Shown: piece by piece, positions 1 to 12,587 of the stretch
Layout of the letters: every line of letters starts with the position of its first letter
Position numbering within the stretch: position 1 is the first letter of the stretch
Origin: Diphasiastrum complanatum
Lineage: Eukaryota; Streptophyta; Lycopodiopsida; Lycopodiales; Lycopodiaceae
Direction of reading: 5' to 3'
Length of the DNA: 64,000 nucleotides
Assembly: GCA_029204225.1 (NCBI GenBank)
Contig: CM055111.1
Span: 14,219,011 to 14,283,010, forward strand
Translations under genes and position numbers: made by a program
The notes under the pieces: model-generated
What the model saw: the letters and a program-made list of their open reading frames with translations, nothing else
What the model was told of the DNA's origin: nothing
The model's database searches: none

Positions 1-2330
1 GTATGCTTGAGTGGGTCCAGGCTGCAAGCCTTTTAGCTTTTGGTCAACAATTGTGGTAAGGTCAAAAGTGAGCTTTCTAAAATGCTCATTGCCTTGAGTA
101 TGCAAATTTTCTATGGCCAAGATTATTGTATCAATATTAATGGCTATAGAAGTAGAAGCATCATCATGAAATTTATCCTTATGTAGCCTATCGTATCTTT
201 TGACATTTTCACTCGTCACTGGGAGTTATCCGAGTTAGAGCTTGTGTTCTCACTATCGTCTACCCTCTTGATGGCATCAACACATGCGACTTGGAATGAG
301 ACATACTTGTCTCATCGTTTCATCAGTTGCTTGATTCTCTAAGGTAATCCCGCCATGAATCAAGTCAAGATAACACTATCAAGATTGCAATCATTGCGCA
401 ACCTCTTAATATATTCAATGTAATCATGTAGGGACTTGTGCTTATTATCCATATGGATTTATCCAAGTTGTAGGAAGGGATTAGAAAGGAAGTGAGTCAT
501 CTTGAGTCAAGTGATGAATTTGGCTTGCAAAATATCCTAGTTATCACGCTTCTTTTGCTCCAGATTGAAGTTCCAATTCTTTGCAATATTAGGAAGACAG
601 ATGCTAAAGTAGTGCAATAACTCTTGCAAATTGTCATCTCCGTAGGCTCTACACACTTGGGTGTATATTTGTAAAACTATGTACCTAGTTTCATCATTGC
701 TTACCCTTCTCATCACAAGTAAGCATTGATAGCTTTTCCTTTTGGCTTGAGGATCTTCTTAGGACTTGACTTGGAGAGGCATTTCCACCACCATCTTCCA
801 TAGATAATCACTAACATCAAGAATACTAGAACCAACAACACAATCATCAGTCTTATGCACATTGAACTTTCTTTGTAGAAACAATATACACTAGATTGTT
901 CTTCCTCATCTAGAGTGAGATTGCCTTGTTTTTCTCCTTGACATCTCTTACTTAAAACTATCATTAGCAAAGTGTCCTTTGATGCCAAATATAAACAAGC
1001 TTTGATTTATCCTTTTTCCTATTACCAAAAGAGGATGCCTCGCCTTGAGCCAAGTTTCCTTTCTTCTTGATTACCTTGCCTTTTCCTTTGCCCTTGAACT
1101 TCCCCTTTGAGAATAATGCCTCTTCTTCTCCACCATGAAAAGAAGTGCCTCCCCCTCATGCTTGTATCATATGCTCTTCAACCACCAAGACTTCTTGCAA
1201 GTCCTCAACACTTGGCAAAGTCTTTTAAATGGCAAATCTTTGTGCAAGTTTAGCATGATCATCCAACAAGCCATTAAGTATAACTTGGACATCTTCTACA
1301 TCCTTAATGTTTTAATCTATGCATGCCTCTTAAGATAAAAGTGTGAGCACTTTCACCTTCCTTTTGGCAACTTTGAGAAATTTGTCTCCTTAGGGTTAGA
1401 ACCCTAGATGTGGGGTTACTCTCATACATCTTCTTCAACACATTCTATGCTTCACTTGAAGAAGTGCACTGTTTTTGAGCCTATCATTTCCTTCCAACAT
1501 GATCCCACTATTGGTAGCCATCATGCAAAATAATTACTCCTCCTATTTGGGCCTATTCTAATGTACTAAGCACTCACACTCCTCTCAAAAATTGAAGGTA
1601 CAGTGTAATCACAAAAATTTAGACTTAAAATACTATCTCTCTTGTTAACTAGTTGACTAGCAAAAAAAAATTTGTTTAATATTGATCAACACATCATCTA
1701 ACCACAATAAATTGGACCTAAGATTTGAAAGTTGATGAAAGTACCCTAGCTTAGATTGAACTTTCATAGCAAGATCTTAAATCAAAAACTTGAATATCGT
1801 AGCATTATATCCTATTGAATCAACAAGAAAATCCATATACAAAAATAATTGACAGTCTTAATGCTCATCCATATAGGGAGACTTTTTCTTCCAAGGGGAG
1901 AAAAGCTCATCCACAAGGAAAATTTTCATCCACAAAGGAAATTGTTCATTCATAAAGAGTTTTTCATCCACAAAGGAGATTTGTTCATTAACATGGGGAG
2001 CATAGCTCAGTCACTAAGGGAGATTGTCAATTTAAAAACTAGAAACAACAATGTAGCTTGAACGTAAATAATTCTTCAATAAATAAAGTTGTTGTTTGAT
2101 GAATAGTATTAAAAAATACTTGATCTCTATCCCTGGACTCCAAAACACTTGAAATGATTTGAAAATGGCTTAAGATCACATAGCCAAAGCCACAACAAAA
2201 AGTTAAATGAGATTTGATCAAAACAAATGTAGAAACATGTACAAAATACTGCTAGATTGAAAGTCACTCTACAATCTCTACTAATTTTGGCAATATTACT
2301 ATCTTTGGTTGCTTCCTTGCTCTGATACCA
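1..2330 (-). pseudogene. Decayed LTR-retrotransposon internal region (gag remnants)
   Basis: Read on the minus strand, this stretch starts at a tRNA primer-binding site (2319-2330) and runs down to base 1. A possible gag start lies near 1520. About 500 bases further on (951-1000) there is a broken CCHC knuckle reading FIFGIKGHFANDSF, in which the expected cysteines are replaced by F and S. Lower down (about 1-600) are gag-like segments such as LHDYIEYIKRLRNDC, broken by many stops and frameshifts. No protease, integrase or reverse transcriptase is visible before the window edge. The two gag-like parts may come from different elements. Short open frames here, including one with a hydrophobic run at 713-988, are not intact genes. 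Confidence 0.5.
2319..2330 (-). other. Primer-binding site, initiator Met tRNA type
   Basis: The minus strand reads TGGTATCAGAGC, the usual sequence in plant Copia-type elements complementary to the 3' end of initiator Met tRNA. It fixes the minus-strand orientation of the remnant below it and places that element's LTR at about 2331-2460. The LTR is cut short by the Copia LTR starting near 2466. Confidence 0.65.
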
Positions 2331-2465
2331 TGTGAAAATTGAAGAAACAAAATGTTTCGATTACCAAAGCTCTGCTAGCTTTCAACTCTCAATTTGACGA
2401 AAAGACATGAAACGAAAATGTTCGCAAACAACACGACATGACACGACACGAAAATGTTTGCGACA

Positions 2466-3233
2466 CAAAACCCTTCGTGCTCCAAAGGACCAGGAAGATC
2501 AAGCAAGTACTATGAAGTACAAATCCCTGATCTGATATGGTAACATCAGCAGAATAACATTAGGATGTGCCTAATCCACCGCTCTTGTAATCTATGATTA
2601 GTTATAGATTGTTTAATCTCTCTGATCAGGAATGTTGATCTGAGTATATGCAATTGCTAGATGCATCAAACACATATAGATAGACGAAATACAATATAGA
2701 AGTCCACCTGTGAGCGAGACAATTTTGTAAGCAGGATCCACAGACATCCTAGAAGTCCGCTAGTAAGCGAGACACTATTCGTGAGAGAACGACGCTTCTC
2801 TCACACCAATGTGTTGTGTGGGGCTGTCACACAGTGCTCCAAATCAAGAGGATCAATAGATGATGATGTAGCTACTATACACATATCATTCTAAATTTTG
2901 TCTGATCTCGAATGAATTATTGTCTGCTATTATTCGTGTATCTCATTTACTTGTTTTATCGATTTCGCACACTGGTTCAATCTTGTTGAATGCTGTATTA
3001 ATCTATAACGTAGGTCAACAGTCTTTGCCTACATTCTGGATATAGCAGGCGCAGTGACCAGCAATCATATCCAAACTCCATCCGAATTGATTTCGTTCAC
3101 AACTGTTTTTCGCTTTGTGTTTCGTTTCACTTCGCAATTACTTTGCTTCAGCAATATCAGAGCTCGTTTAAGTTTCATTTTGTTTTGTTTTGTTTCGTCA
3201 CAGAGCCTGACTGATTGCCCAATTTTTCCATCA
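2466..3233 (+). repeat. 5' LTR of the deleted Copia element
   Basis: Starts near CAAAACCCTTCGTGC and ends TTTTCCATCA, directly before the primer-binding site. It matches 4704-5466 over its whole length. The matching start in the 3' copy is TGAAACCC, so the terminal TG appears mutated here. Confidence 0.8.
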
Positions 3234-3342
3234 GTGGTATCAGAGTCTGTCATAGTCTGACATAGCCATAAAGCTATCAGATCCAGGAGGCAAATTATTT
3301 AAGACAAAGAACCATTAACAAGTGAGAACACAATTCACAACA

Positions 3343-3903
3343 ATGGCTTCAATAAGTAGTATACAATCAAAGACCTATACACTCCTCGACTCATTAGGAT
3401 TTAACTTCCTAGCATGGAAGGTCAAGACCTCTCTTATACTAAAGGAAGAAGGATTATTTTCTTGGGTAGACGGCATCGCGAAAATGCCTACAACTACAGG
3501 CAAGGAGCTATGCAAATGGAGAGAGAAGAATGACAAGGCAGTAGCCGTGTTGTCATCATCCATCGAGGATAGCCTGACTCTTGACTTGACTACACTCTCT
3601 AAAGCAAAAGAGATGTGGGATACTTTACTCACAAGATTTCAGACGAAATCACGCAGTCAGATCATGCTATTTGAAGATCAGCTAACAAATCTGCAATGGG
3701 ATGACAAAGACCTCACTTCTTTTATCAGAAAGATGAAGGATCTATTCTTTCATTACACAATTCCGAAGCAGAGAATGCAGCATCAACAAAGAAGCAAACT
3801 TACCTATCTGTTGAGAGCTTTACCAAGATCCTTCCAGACAACCCGAATATTGCTAGCAAAGGATCTAGCTATGACACTCGACAAGGCAGTTGTCGAGATT
3901 TGA
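3343..3903 (+). pseudogene. Copia gag polyprotein, truncated
   Basis: The frame opens at ATG 3343 and reads 186 residues typical of the UBN2-type gag of Copia elements, with NFLAWKVKTSLILKEEG near the start and AKEMWDTLLTRFQ in the middle. It stops at TGA 3901-3903, but the same frame continues downstream with EEVEAREHLDHKDASDQALY. The stop is therefore probably a CGA-to-TGA change inside gag. The zinc knuckle and protease are absent, and the frame runs into an integrase scrap near 4070. An upstream ATG at 3322 is in frame, but 3343 matches the usual gag start MAS. Confidence 0.75.
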
Positions 3904-4110
3904 GAAGAAGTCGAAGCTCGAGAGCATCTTGATCACAAGGATGCTTCTGACCAAGCTCTCTATAGCAACAAGGAGAAGACTAAGAAGCAATTCAAGCCTA
4001 AGAAGGAGTCAGACCGAAAGCAGGATCGAGACCAACAATCAGAAGGAAGGAAAATCTAGTGTTCCTCATACAACACCACATGAATTATGGTGGGGTAGAA
4101 ACCCAATCTA

Positions 4111-4703
4111 ACAGATTGACAGAGACTATGAGGAAGGGAAATTGTACTTTCATCAGTCCAGATATACCCATAAGATCTTAGAAGATTTCAGATGATGAAT
4201 TGCAAAGGAGCAAATACTCCAATGCTTGAAGGAACAATCCTGACAAATGAAGATTGCTCAAAGACTGAAGAAGAAAGAGAACTAATGGAGCATACAATAT
4301 GCTGATCGGATCACTAATGTATCTTGCAGATAACACATGCCCTGGCATTGCTTATGTCATATTCAGGATGAGCCAATTCAGTACGAATCTAGGCTCGACT
4401 CATTGGAAGATCATAAAACGAATCTTGCAATACCTTCAATTAATGAAGGATTTTGGATTGTGTTATTCTCATCATGCAGAGTTTCAGATGCTTTCTTACA
4501 ATGATGCTAGCTGGGCATCTCTCAAGGATGACTGCAAAAGTGTCTCAAGAGGATGTACCATCGCATCAGGAGTAGCAATTCTCTGGGTCAGCAAAAAGTA
4601 GACCATTGTGGCTCAGTCATCTTGTGAAGCAGATTATGTAGCAGCAGCAAAGAGGCCAATGAAATCACTTGGCTCAATCAGTTTCTTGATGAACTAGGTG
4701 ACA
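4111..4703 (+). pseudogene. Copia reverse transcriptase end and RNase H, broken
   Basis: The segment reads in two frames through QIDRDYEEGKLYFHQSRY and then LIGSLMYLADNTCPGIAY (4299 on), which are the end of the Copia reverse transcriptase and the linker to RNase H. The RNase H part follows as LSYNDASWASLKDDCKSVS and WVSKK, then a stop at 4600, then TIVAQSSCEADYVAAAK. Copia proteins normally have glutamine after SKK, so the TAG is best explained as a mutated CAG. The 3' LTR begins at the end of this segment. Confidence 0.75.
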
Positions 4704-5466
4704 TGAAACCCTTCGTGCTCCAAAGGACCAAGAAGATCAAGCAAGTACTATGAAGTACAAATCCCTGATCTGATATGGTGACATCAGTAGAAGAGCGTTA
4801 GGACGTGCCTAATCCACCGCTCTTGTAATCCATGATTAGTTATAGATTGTTTAATCTGTTTGATCAGGAATGTTGCTCTGAATATATGCAATTGCTAGAT
4901 GCATCAAACACATACAGATAGACAAAATACAGTATAGAAGTCCACTTGTGAGCGAGACAATTTTGTAAGCAGGATCCACAGAGATCCCAGAAGTCTGCTA
5001 GTGAGCCAAATATTATTCGTGGGAGAACGTCTCTTGTCTCACACCAATGCGCTGTGTGGGTCTGTCACATAGTGCTTGAAATCAAGAGGATCAATAGATG
5101 ATGTTGTAGCTACTATGCACATATCATTCTAAATTTTGTCTAATCTCGAATGAATTATTGTCTGCTATTATTCGTGTATCTCATTTACTTGTTTTATCAA
5201 TTCCGCACACTGGTTCAATCTTGTTGAATGTTGTATTAATCTATAACATAGGCCAGCAGTGTCTTTCTACATTTTGGATATAGTAGGCAGTATCCGAACT
5301 CCATCCGAATCGATTTTGTTCGCGACTATTTTTCACTTCACGTTTCATTTTGCTTCGCGATTACTTCGCTTCAGCAATATCAGAGCTCGTTCAAGTTTCG
5401 CTTCGTTTTGTTTCGTTTCATTTCGTTTCGTTACAGAGCCTGACTGATTGCCCAATTTTTTCATCA
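4704..5466 (+). repeat. 3' LTR of the deleted Copia element
   Basis: Begins TGAAACCCTTCGTGCTCC and ends TTTTTTCATCA, parallel to 2466-3233. Both copies share CGTTTCG-rich and TTTCGTTTCG-type stretches near the end. Confidence 0.8.
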
Positions 5467-6269
5467 AAAATTTAAGATCTAATGATGATTCTAAATATAG
5501 ATCTAGACCGATAATAGATGCACCAACAATCACTTCCTTCTATCTTAGGCAATATCTACTCAATCTCACTAGTTCGATCAAATCTACTTGCCAAAATGAA
5601 ATAGCAACAAGAAAAGTTTGGATCTGCTATAAATTATAGTAAAGAGACATACAACAGTAGGAATGCATTTAATACACTATTAAATGGAGATCCAACATGC
5701 ATATATCAAGAATTCCACACAAATGTAGAAGAGAACCAAAGACAAGATGATAGTATTGCTTCCAAAGCTTCCAAATGTTGAATAGCTCTATTTTTTATTT
5801 ATAGCTGAAAGTGATGACTCTCTCTCTTCTCTCTAGAGTCAAATTTTCCTAGCTTAGTCACCACTTGGCCTAAACTAGCTATTGCCAAGTAGCTCTAAAA
5901 ATGAACTATTTGTATGTACAAGTGACCAAATGAATTTGGAACCAACTAAAAATAGTCATGTACTTTAATTTCACACATATGGACAAACCATGTGAAGTTT
6001 CTTTACAATTTTGGCCTCTAAAATGCCTAAAATAGCTAAGCCTAGTCAAGTATAAGTTGAAAATTTTTCACAAGTAGATCCATTGTCCAATAAAATGATA
6101 ATTTTTTTTTATCATAGACAGTGTCTTTTAAGTGGAACAATTTGTTGGGCAAAAAAAAAAAACAATACTAAATAAACACTTATACTCATAGTTCAATAAA
6201 TCAATTTTTAGCTTCATACATTTATTATTTAACATTTCAATTGCTTGAGTTGTTGATTCCTTTCATTTT
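5467..6269. other. AT-rich intergenic sequence, nothing recognised
   Basis: No coding frame, LTR boundary or structural RNA is visible between the Copia 3' LTR and the Helitron remnant. Confidence 0.5.
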
Positions 6270-7520
6270 TGAAGAAATTTCATCACATGTCTATAGATGT
6301 TGTAGGTTTAGTCTTCCTAGTTGCAGATCATATTTTTGGATTGATGTCTCAATTCTTTCTATGGTTTCGAAATTGTGTTGATTTTTCTCTTTACTAGGAA
6401 TATATAGTTCCATTTCATCCCAAATGCCTTCATTGGCAATTGAGTTTTTGAACATGTCATTATAGTCTCTAAAGTTTTTTGAGATTTCCTTTTGGAGTCT
6501 GATGTAAGTTTTTTTGCCAAGTTTCTTTTTCAAGTTGCACGGTTGTTTCAGATGTTTGAAATAGTACATATAACATTATTTGTTCTCTGTAGTAGTTATC
6601 AAGGTCTCTACGTTTGTTGAGTTTCACATGGTGTATGATGGAATCCTTTTTTGTACAAGTGAATTTTCCATTCATTATCTTGTACTTTGATGCGATATCA
6701 GTTAAACATAAATCTTCTGAATCTGTTGGTTTGTTATTGTACTTGTCTATGATAGATGCACTTTGTACTTTTGTAGATTCATGATCCATGCTTTGTAAAA
6801 CATGTTTCAATTTCAAAACAAATGTTCGATTATCTTGTATACAAGTATTAATGAATATGATTTTTTCTATAAAGATGTTGCAATGGAATTGATAGTGTGA
6901 TGAAAGCTATTGTACCATCCATTTTGTCAAATACAATGTACATTAACTTGCATAAGCATATGGTTCGATATATTGTATGTCAGTGTTGGCTTGCATAAGC
7001 GTGGAATTGTTGAATTGAAATTGTTTGTTCTAATGTCTCAAGCTTGTCATTTAAAAAAAAAATGTTGGTTTGTTGAGTGAATTGCATTTAGGTAGTTTCT
7101 TCGTTCAATTGAAGCATTATTAGAAATTGGTCAAATGACATATCCATTCCTAATCCCATGATTTGTGAATGTTTGTTTATCGAATGTGTTGTGTCTTGCA
7201 ATTTTTTAAATTCTTTTGCAAATTGCTCTTGTAAAGGCTTCAATATGATTGTTCTTTTCATAGGAGGTTTTGGAAAGTCGAATCGACAAATAGAATGACC
7301 CCTTTTTTTTGGAAGCACTACAATGTTTGTGTGTTTGTATATCCTGCATGTTTTGAGGTAGGCTTGTTTTATCACATGTAATGTATGTGTCAACATAGTT
7401 TGTGATTTTATTTATAGAACTTGCGTACAAGTGAGGACTATCTTTTATCCACAAAAGTGCATAATTGTGTTCACTGCCTCTATGTTGGAATTTAGTTACA
7501 AATGTGAAATTTGTTACCAA
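6270..7520 (-). pseudogene. Helitron Rep/helicase remnant
   Basis: On the minus strand, several overlapping frames give a decayed Helitron replication-initiator protein. From 7520 the frame reads FQHRGSEHNYALLWIKD, which lines up with the HUH motif context (normally H-x-H before a leucine-rich strand). Here the second histidine is Y. It continues with VDTYITCDKTSLPQ and QTHKHCSASKKKG, then CRFDFPKPPMKRTIIL (about 7245-7290). Further on come SKYKIMNGKFTC and DLDNYYREQIMLYV (about 6590), which fit the region before the helicase domain. The Walker motifs and Helitron ends are not visible. Stops and frameshifts make it non-functional. The C-R-F-x-F-P signature is more like animal Helitrons than the C-S-K-x-F-P form I know from plants. 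That comparison is from family knowledge, not a search. Confidence 0.65.
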
Positions 7521-7950
7521 ACCAAGAATGCAAGGATCTTGTCAAATCAAATAACAAAGGTGAAAACTTGTTATGATTGGTCAAAATACAAAAATGCAAC
7601 AGGAGAAAGTTACAAGATATCATAACAGATTCATAGTTGCTCAATACAATCACTGTGAACGATACATGAAACCATAGGCAAGCACCAAAATGTTTCAAAG
7701 ACATTGGAATAGTAACATTGAATGGCTGAGTTATCATTCAATATACTAAAACAATTGCATAAGAAGAATAGTTAGAAAACCAATACTTAAAATGTGGCAG
7801 TTCAAAGAGAGCAAAGTCAATTTGGCAATCTCAAGATATGGGAACGAATTATGAGTTTATGGAATAGAATTGGATAAAAGAGCAAACTCATAGCATTGGA
7901 GGTATATCAGGTTCGAAGAAAAGCTTGCACATTTTAGATCATGGACTGTC

Positions 7951-8454
7951 ATGCGTTCGGAGGGACGAAATCCAAAAATAATGAATAGGACAATCCCATC
8001 ATTCTACACAAATTCAGACACCTCCAAGTTGTCTAAATTGCAGGCCGCTCTGGTGCAGGGTCAATTTTCCTCACATGGTTTGGCGAGGAATACTAGAGCC
8101 TACATTCTCAAATCAAATACGAATTTAGCGGTGGCTGCAGCATTCTCTTTTCTGGTTTTCATAGCACTTCAAGTGAGAGATAATACCACCAAGAATAATA
8201 TGAATAAAAGAGAAAGATTTTGGAGAGGAACATCGCTATATAAGTAGGTGGAAATCCCAGAGCAAGAGTACCAAAGAGAGAAAGAAAAGGTCAGCCGCAG
8301 GCTTTTGCATAATGGGTTAGTGAGTAAATGGAAACATCAGCTATTAGGTTTGTTATTGAATAAAAGGATGAAGGACTTAATTATCATTCTAAAGGCTTCC
8401 AATGCAAGAATTCTTGGCACCTCTTTTATTTTATTTATGAGCCAATGCTTCTAA
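7951..8454 (+). pseudogene. Unrecognised open frame with one internal TAG
   Basis: One frame runs from ATG 7951 to a stop at 8452-8454 with a single TAG at 8245-8247, giving about 167 codons. The first part includes a hydrophobic run, NLAVAAAFSFLVFIALQV, which could be one membrane segment, followed by a basic stretch. The part after the TAG is lysine- and leucine-rich. I do not recognise a family. It may be chance, an old exon, or part of a mobile element next to the Helitron remnant. Confidence 0.2.
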
Positions 8455-9009
8455 AAAAAACATGATGGATCTCTAACTATCTTTCTTATCTAAAAGGTAT
8501 AAAATGATTTACTCATCTAGCTTTAATCAAAAAAGCAATCCAAATCAACAATAAAAAGCCTCTCGCATTCGCTGGTCATCGCATTCCGTATGGAGCACTG
8601 TGTGAAATATGCACACATTATTCTGCGTCAGCTACTAAACAAATATTGTATCTTTCCTATATACTTGTATGTATCGTGATATGGGCCTAATTCTATTAGA
8701 GTTAGTGTCTCTTATTGCCTGATCATCAACACACCTTCATTTCATCCAACACTTATTTGAAAACGCATCTAGTCTATTTTCAATTTTGATTGTTTGATAT
8801 ATAGGCCATTTTCGTGTGTTAGCTAATCTTTCAAATAACCTAGTTCTTAGGATTTTGGTTGTTGAGTCATTGGAATTTAGCTAGCCCAGGATGCATGTTC
8901 CAATTTTTGGATTTCTTTTTGTAGTTAGCAACTCAAACTTCAAAACCGTTTATCCAAATTTAGAAAATTGGTAGTTTTCTAGTAGATTGGAACATGGAAG
9001 CAATTGGAA

Positions 9010-10240
9010 TGATTTTCTAAGACTTAGCAGCTAATTGCATGCAAGTATGACTAATGGAAGCTTCTCTACCGATTTCCGTCTTCTATGTAGATGTCATTTC
9101 AATGCAGAAGACACACCTAGCAATATTCAATGATTGTGGTCAGCACCAAATAAACTCTAAATCTAAGTCCAACTCCTACCGTAGCCATTTGAAGTAGCCT
9201 TTCAAAGAAGCAATAATTTTATGTATGTTTGCTCGTGAAATTGGAATAGATCGAAATTCAAAAATTTTATTTGAAAAATCACCTATGTGAATAGATAATG
9301 CTTAGCAAAAACATAGGTGCGATTAAAAAAAAAATCAATTTTTTTTTGGATAATTTATGAATTTTCTTGTTGTATATTAGATGGCTTTGCAGCTTTCTAT
9401 TGAGGTATCTTAGTATCATTATCATTTTAATTGTTGTGTTTCACTTTCTCAGCGTTTCGACGTAGATTTTACGAAATGTCATTCTTCGTTATTTAGCTAG
9501 CTTGTCATCAATCTAGAACACACACCTATCAATATTCATTGGCTATTTTTCTATGAATGAAAAGTCCTCTAGCAAATTTTAATTTTTGATCACAAGTTTT
9601 ATATTTAGTCATGTATGAATTCTCTTGCTTTATTTTAGATGGCCTTGCAGCTTTCTCTTTAGATATCATGACAACATTTTCATTTTAAATGCTGTGTTTA
9701 GAAAATCTCATTTTTGCTTGTTTAGCTAGATCGTCATGAGTCTGTGTACATAGGTGGCAAAAATTTGTCAATCTACTATGGTTGCAATGTTGAAATGTGC
9801 TAAATATTGCACTTTCTATTTAATTTATTATGTTACATAGCATGATCATAGACAATACATACATGCAATTCCCATCCTAAAAATGCAAGTATGAGCGACG
9901 GAAGCGTATGTACCAATCACTCCTTTCTATGCAAATGTTTGTTTCAATGCAGAACACGCACATATCAATATTCACTAATTATTTTCTTAAAATCGGAAAG
10001 TCTTTCGATAAGTTTTTAAATTATTAGTCACAAAGTTTCTAATCAATCATGTATAAATTCTCTTGCTATATTTTAAAAGGTCTTTCATCTTTTTCTTTAG
10101 ATACTTTGACAACATTTTAATTTTGAATGTTCTCTTTCTCTAGTTTTTTTATGTAGATTTTAGAAAATGTCACTCTTGGGTGTTTAGCTAGCATGTGATG
10201 AATCTGTGTACATACTTGACATGAATTTATCAATTTACTA
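9010..10240 (+). repeat. Diverged direct repeats, AT-rich
   Basis: Segments recur in the same orientation. GAATTCTCTTGC-like text followed by a run ending TTTTAGATGG occurs near 9361, 9618 and 10049. AATATTCA preceded by CACACCTA or CACATATC recurs near 9115, 9520 and 9965. The copies are strongly diverged and the spacing is irregular (about 258 and 431 bp). No coding content is visible. The flanks 8455-9009 and 10241-10659 show nothing else. Confidence 0.5.
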
Positions 10241-11149
10241 TACTTGTATAGAAATGATCGTTTCCAAAAATATTGAATAAAAACCGATAATTTGAAAGAA
10301 CACCAAGCAAACTTTGTAGACTATTTGAGATTTTTCATGGAAATTTGTAAATCGCAATGTCAAATTCCATTTTTCATATTGCATTATCGTTTGGGTGAAA
10401 GACGAATCTCCTAGTTTATAATTTTGCGAGAAAAATCACCATCTCTTCTTTTTTCATCTTATATTTGATCAAAAAGATGGCTCTGTAACAACTAACTTTT
10501 CCTAACAAATACTAACATTGTGGAAAGATCTCAAATATTCTACAAAGCTTTCTTAGGGTTCTTTGAAAAAATGATTGTTTATTATGTATTTTTGAAGACA
10601 ATGATTTTCTATCATGTGCCAAACCCCATCAAATAGCCATAGTAATCAAACTAAAGCTAAGATCAAGAGAATAATAACGCATTCATGTTGATGTAGCCAT
10701 AAAACACAAAATACAAATAGAACTTCGAGGAATTATCAATAGGATCATAGAGATGGAAGCAAATCCAATACAAAATGGAGATAAAATTCATCTGGGTTGG
10801 GCACATGAGACCTAGCAAGCTCTATTCCCATGGCTCACATTCACAAAGAAGGAGACTATGCTCTCTCATTTACAAACGAGCCACAGGATTCTAAAATTGA
10901 TGTCTCTTGCCTACTTAAAGGCAAAGGCCTTAACTTAACATAACTATCTTGAGGGATAGTTAGTCGTTGTTAAGCCTTATTAAATGTATTTGGTCCCTTG
11001 TTGGCCTATTATCCTTATTAAGGTACTTTGAAGGGCCTAAAGAAGGAACCACTTTGTTATTAAGGCTAATAGCTCCTTTTGGGCCTACAAAGCTTACATT
11101 GGATATTCTGATATGTTGATAAGCACTAATGTGCTTAAAGTGCATGACA

Positions 11150-11160
11150 TTCCCCCTACT
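11150..11160 (-). other. Polypurine tract before the minus-strand 3' LTR
   Basis: The minus strand reads GTAGGGGGAA followed by TGTCATGCAC, the expected order of polypurine tract and LTR start. Confidence 0.5.
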
Positions 11161-11680
11161 CAAACATTTTTGTCTTCAAAAATGAGGATGCTCGTTCGAT
11201 GAACTTGAATGCTCCATTTAAGTACTCCTGAAGAAGGTGTCATGTCCAGCAACTTGCTCCATAGTTGTAGATCCAACGTTGTTTGAGTTTAACCCATCTG
11301 ATAACTTTAGTTAGCAATTTGCTTTTCCATTAAAGAGAAAAGATGGCCGAAGAAGAGATGGATGAAACACCATATTGCTTTTTGACAACCAAATCACAAT
11401 ATCTTCTTTTGTCTGCTTCTTTGACATTATGACAAATTGGATGATCTATCCAATTCCTTTAGGATCATATTTGTAGCATTGCATTTGGTTGCATTGGCTT
11501 GAAGATTTTGTGATGTTGTTGGATAGTCACTTTGTTGTTCAATCCAAATGCTTCGATGATAACCAATAGCCTTGCATTTGAGTTATTAAGATCCCACATG
11601 AAGGAATTATTGTCATGATCAATTTCCAATAAAGGAACCAATATGTTTCAATTGATCATCTCTGGAAATAAAAAATGATA

Positions 11681-12587
11681 TTATGAATGAACATTCATTT
11701 CCAATAATATCGAGTGAATGAGATGCTTGCTAAGAGTGATGAGATCCTTTTCACTCAAAGTCTCTATGAAAAATCTTTCATAGATCATCATGTTCAAAAA
11801 TATTGATATCTCCAATATTTTGATCCACAAATTGGAAACTTTGATATGACGGAAATAAAAAACTGTTGATGAAGTTGGTTGACCTCTTTGTTGAACATGC
11901 TTTACCATTGTTGATAATTGTTCTTCTTCATCACTTTGTACTTCCAATTCATTCATTGGTGATGTTGATGAAGAATTATCTTTATCATAATTTTGCACTT
12001 CCAATTCATCTTCTAATGATGTTGTTGATAAATAATCAGAATCACTTGAATTAGTTTGCTGCATTATTGGATTAGTAACCTTGTTCAGTTGTACATGAAC
12101 TTGATCTTCCATGCTAGGCATTTCCTCCTAATCATGATCATTTTGATTCCCAAGACATGATTGTTGCTGGTTTCCAATGTTGACCATTTCTCCTAGACTG
12201 GTAACTCCTGAATTTCATTGTTGCATTGTTGCCAATTATGTTGAGTTTGAAAATACAATGTCTTCTCATGTATTAAATGCCCTTCAATTTAGTCCTTCCT
12301 ACTTTATCTTCAACTTCTTCTTCACGTGGGATTGATTCATGTGACAACTTCTCTGATGTTTCTTCTTCTTCATCACTTAACACTTGTGATTCATCCTCTG
12401 ATGGTGCTGATGAAGAATTATCGACATTGCTTGACCTATCACTTTTCTGCTTTTCAAAGTTAGAAGTCGTTTCCAATTGACCCCTTGAAGAATTATCCTT
12501 CACTTGGCATGAATCACTGAACAACTTGATTGATTGCTCCCATTTCTTCTTCTGAAGTTTATCTTCACATTGAATAGCCAATGACAT
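11681..12587 (-). pseudogene. Acidic, serine-rich C-terminal frames of the same element
   Basis: Two frames (12587-12273 and 12121-11681, minus strand) encode repeated short acidic modules such as LEDELEVQ, MNELEVQSDEEEQL and DESQVLSDEEEETSEKLS. They lie downstream of the gag-like region in the same direction, before the polypurine tract, so they were probably part of the same product. They resemble no enzyme, and no protease or polymerase motif is present. Low-complexity acidic regions can be kept open by chance. Confidence 0.35.

Larger units (their letters stand above)
2466..5466 (+). mobile_element. Copia LTR retrotransposon with paired LTRs and large internal deletion
   Basis: Two direct repeats of about 765 bp (2466-3233 and 4704-5466) enclose only about 1.47 kb. 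A Met-tRNA-type primer site, TGGTATCAGAG, starts at 3235, one base after the 5' LTR. The interior carries a gag gene, then a scrap of integrase reading TPHELWWGRNPI (about 4072-4110), then the end of reverse transcriptase and RNase H. Most of protease, integrase and reverse transcriptase is missing, so this copy cannot move by itself. The LTRs differ at scattered positions, so insertion is not recent. I see no clear 5-bp target duplication. Confidence 0.85.

Noticed and set aside
713-988. 91-residue minus-strand frame with a hydrophobic stretch as a small membrane protein
   Set aside because: It overlaps the decayed gag knuckle in another frame, has no supporting context, and is probably chance.
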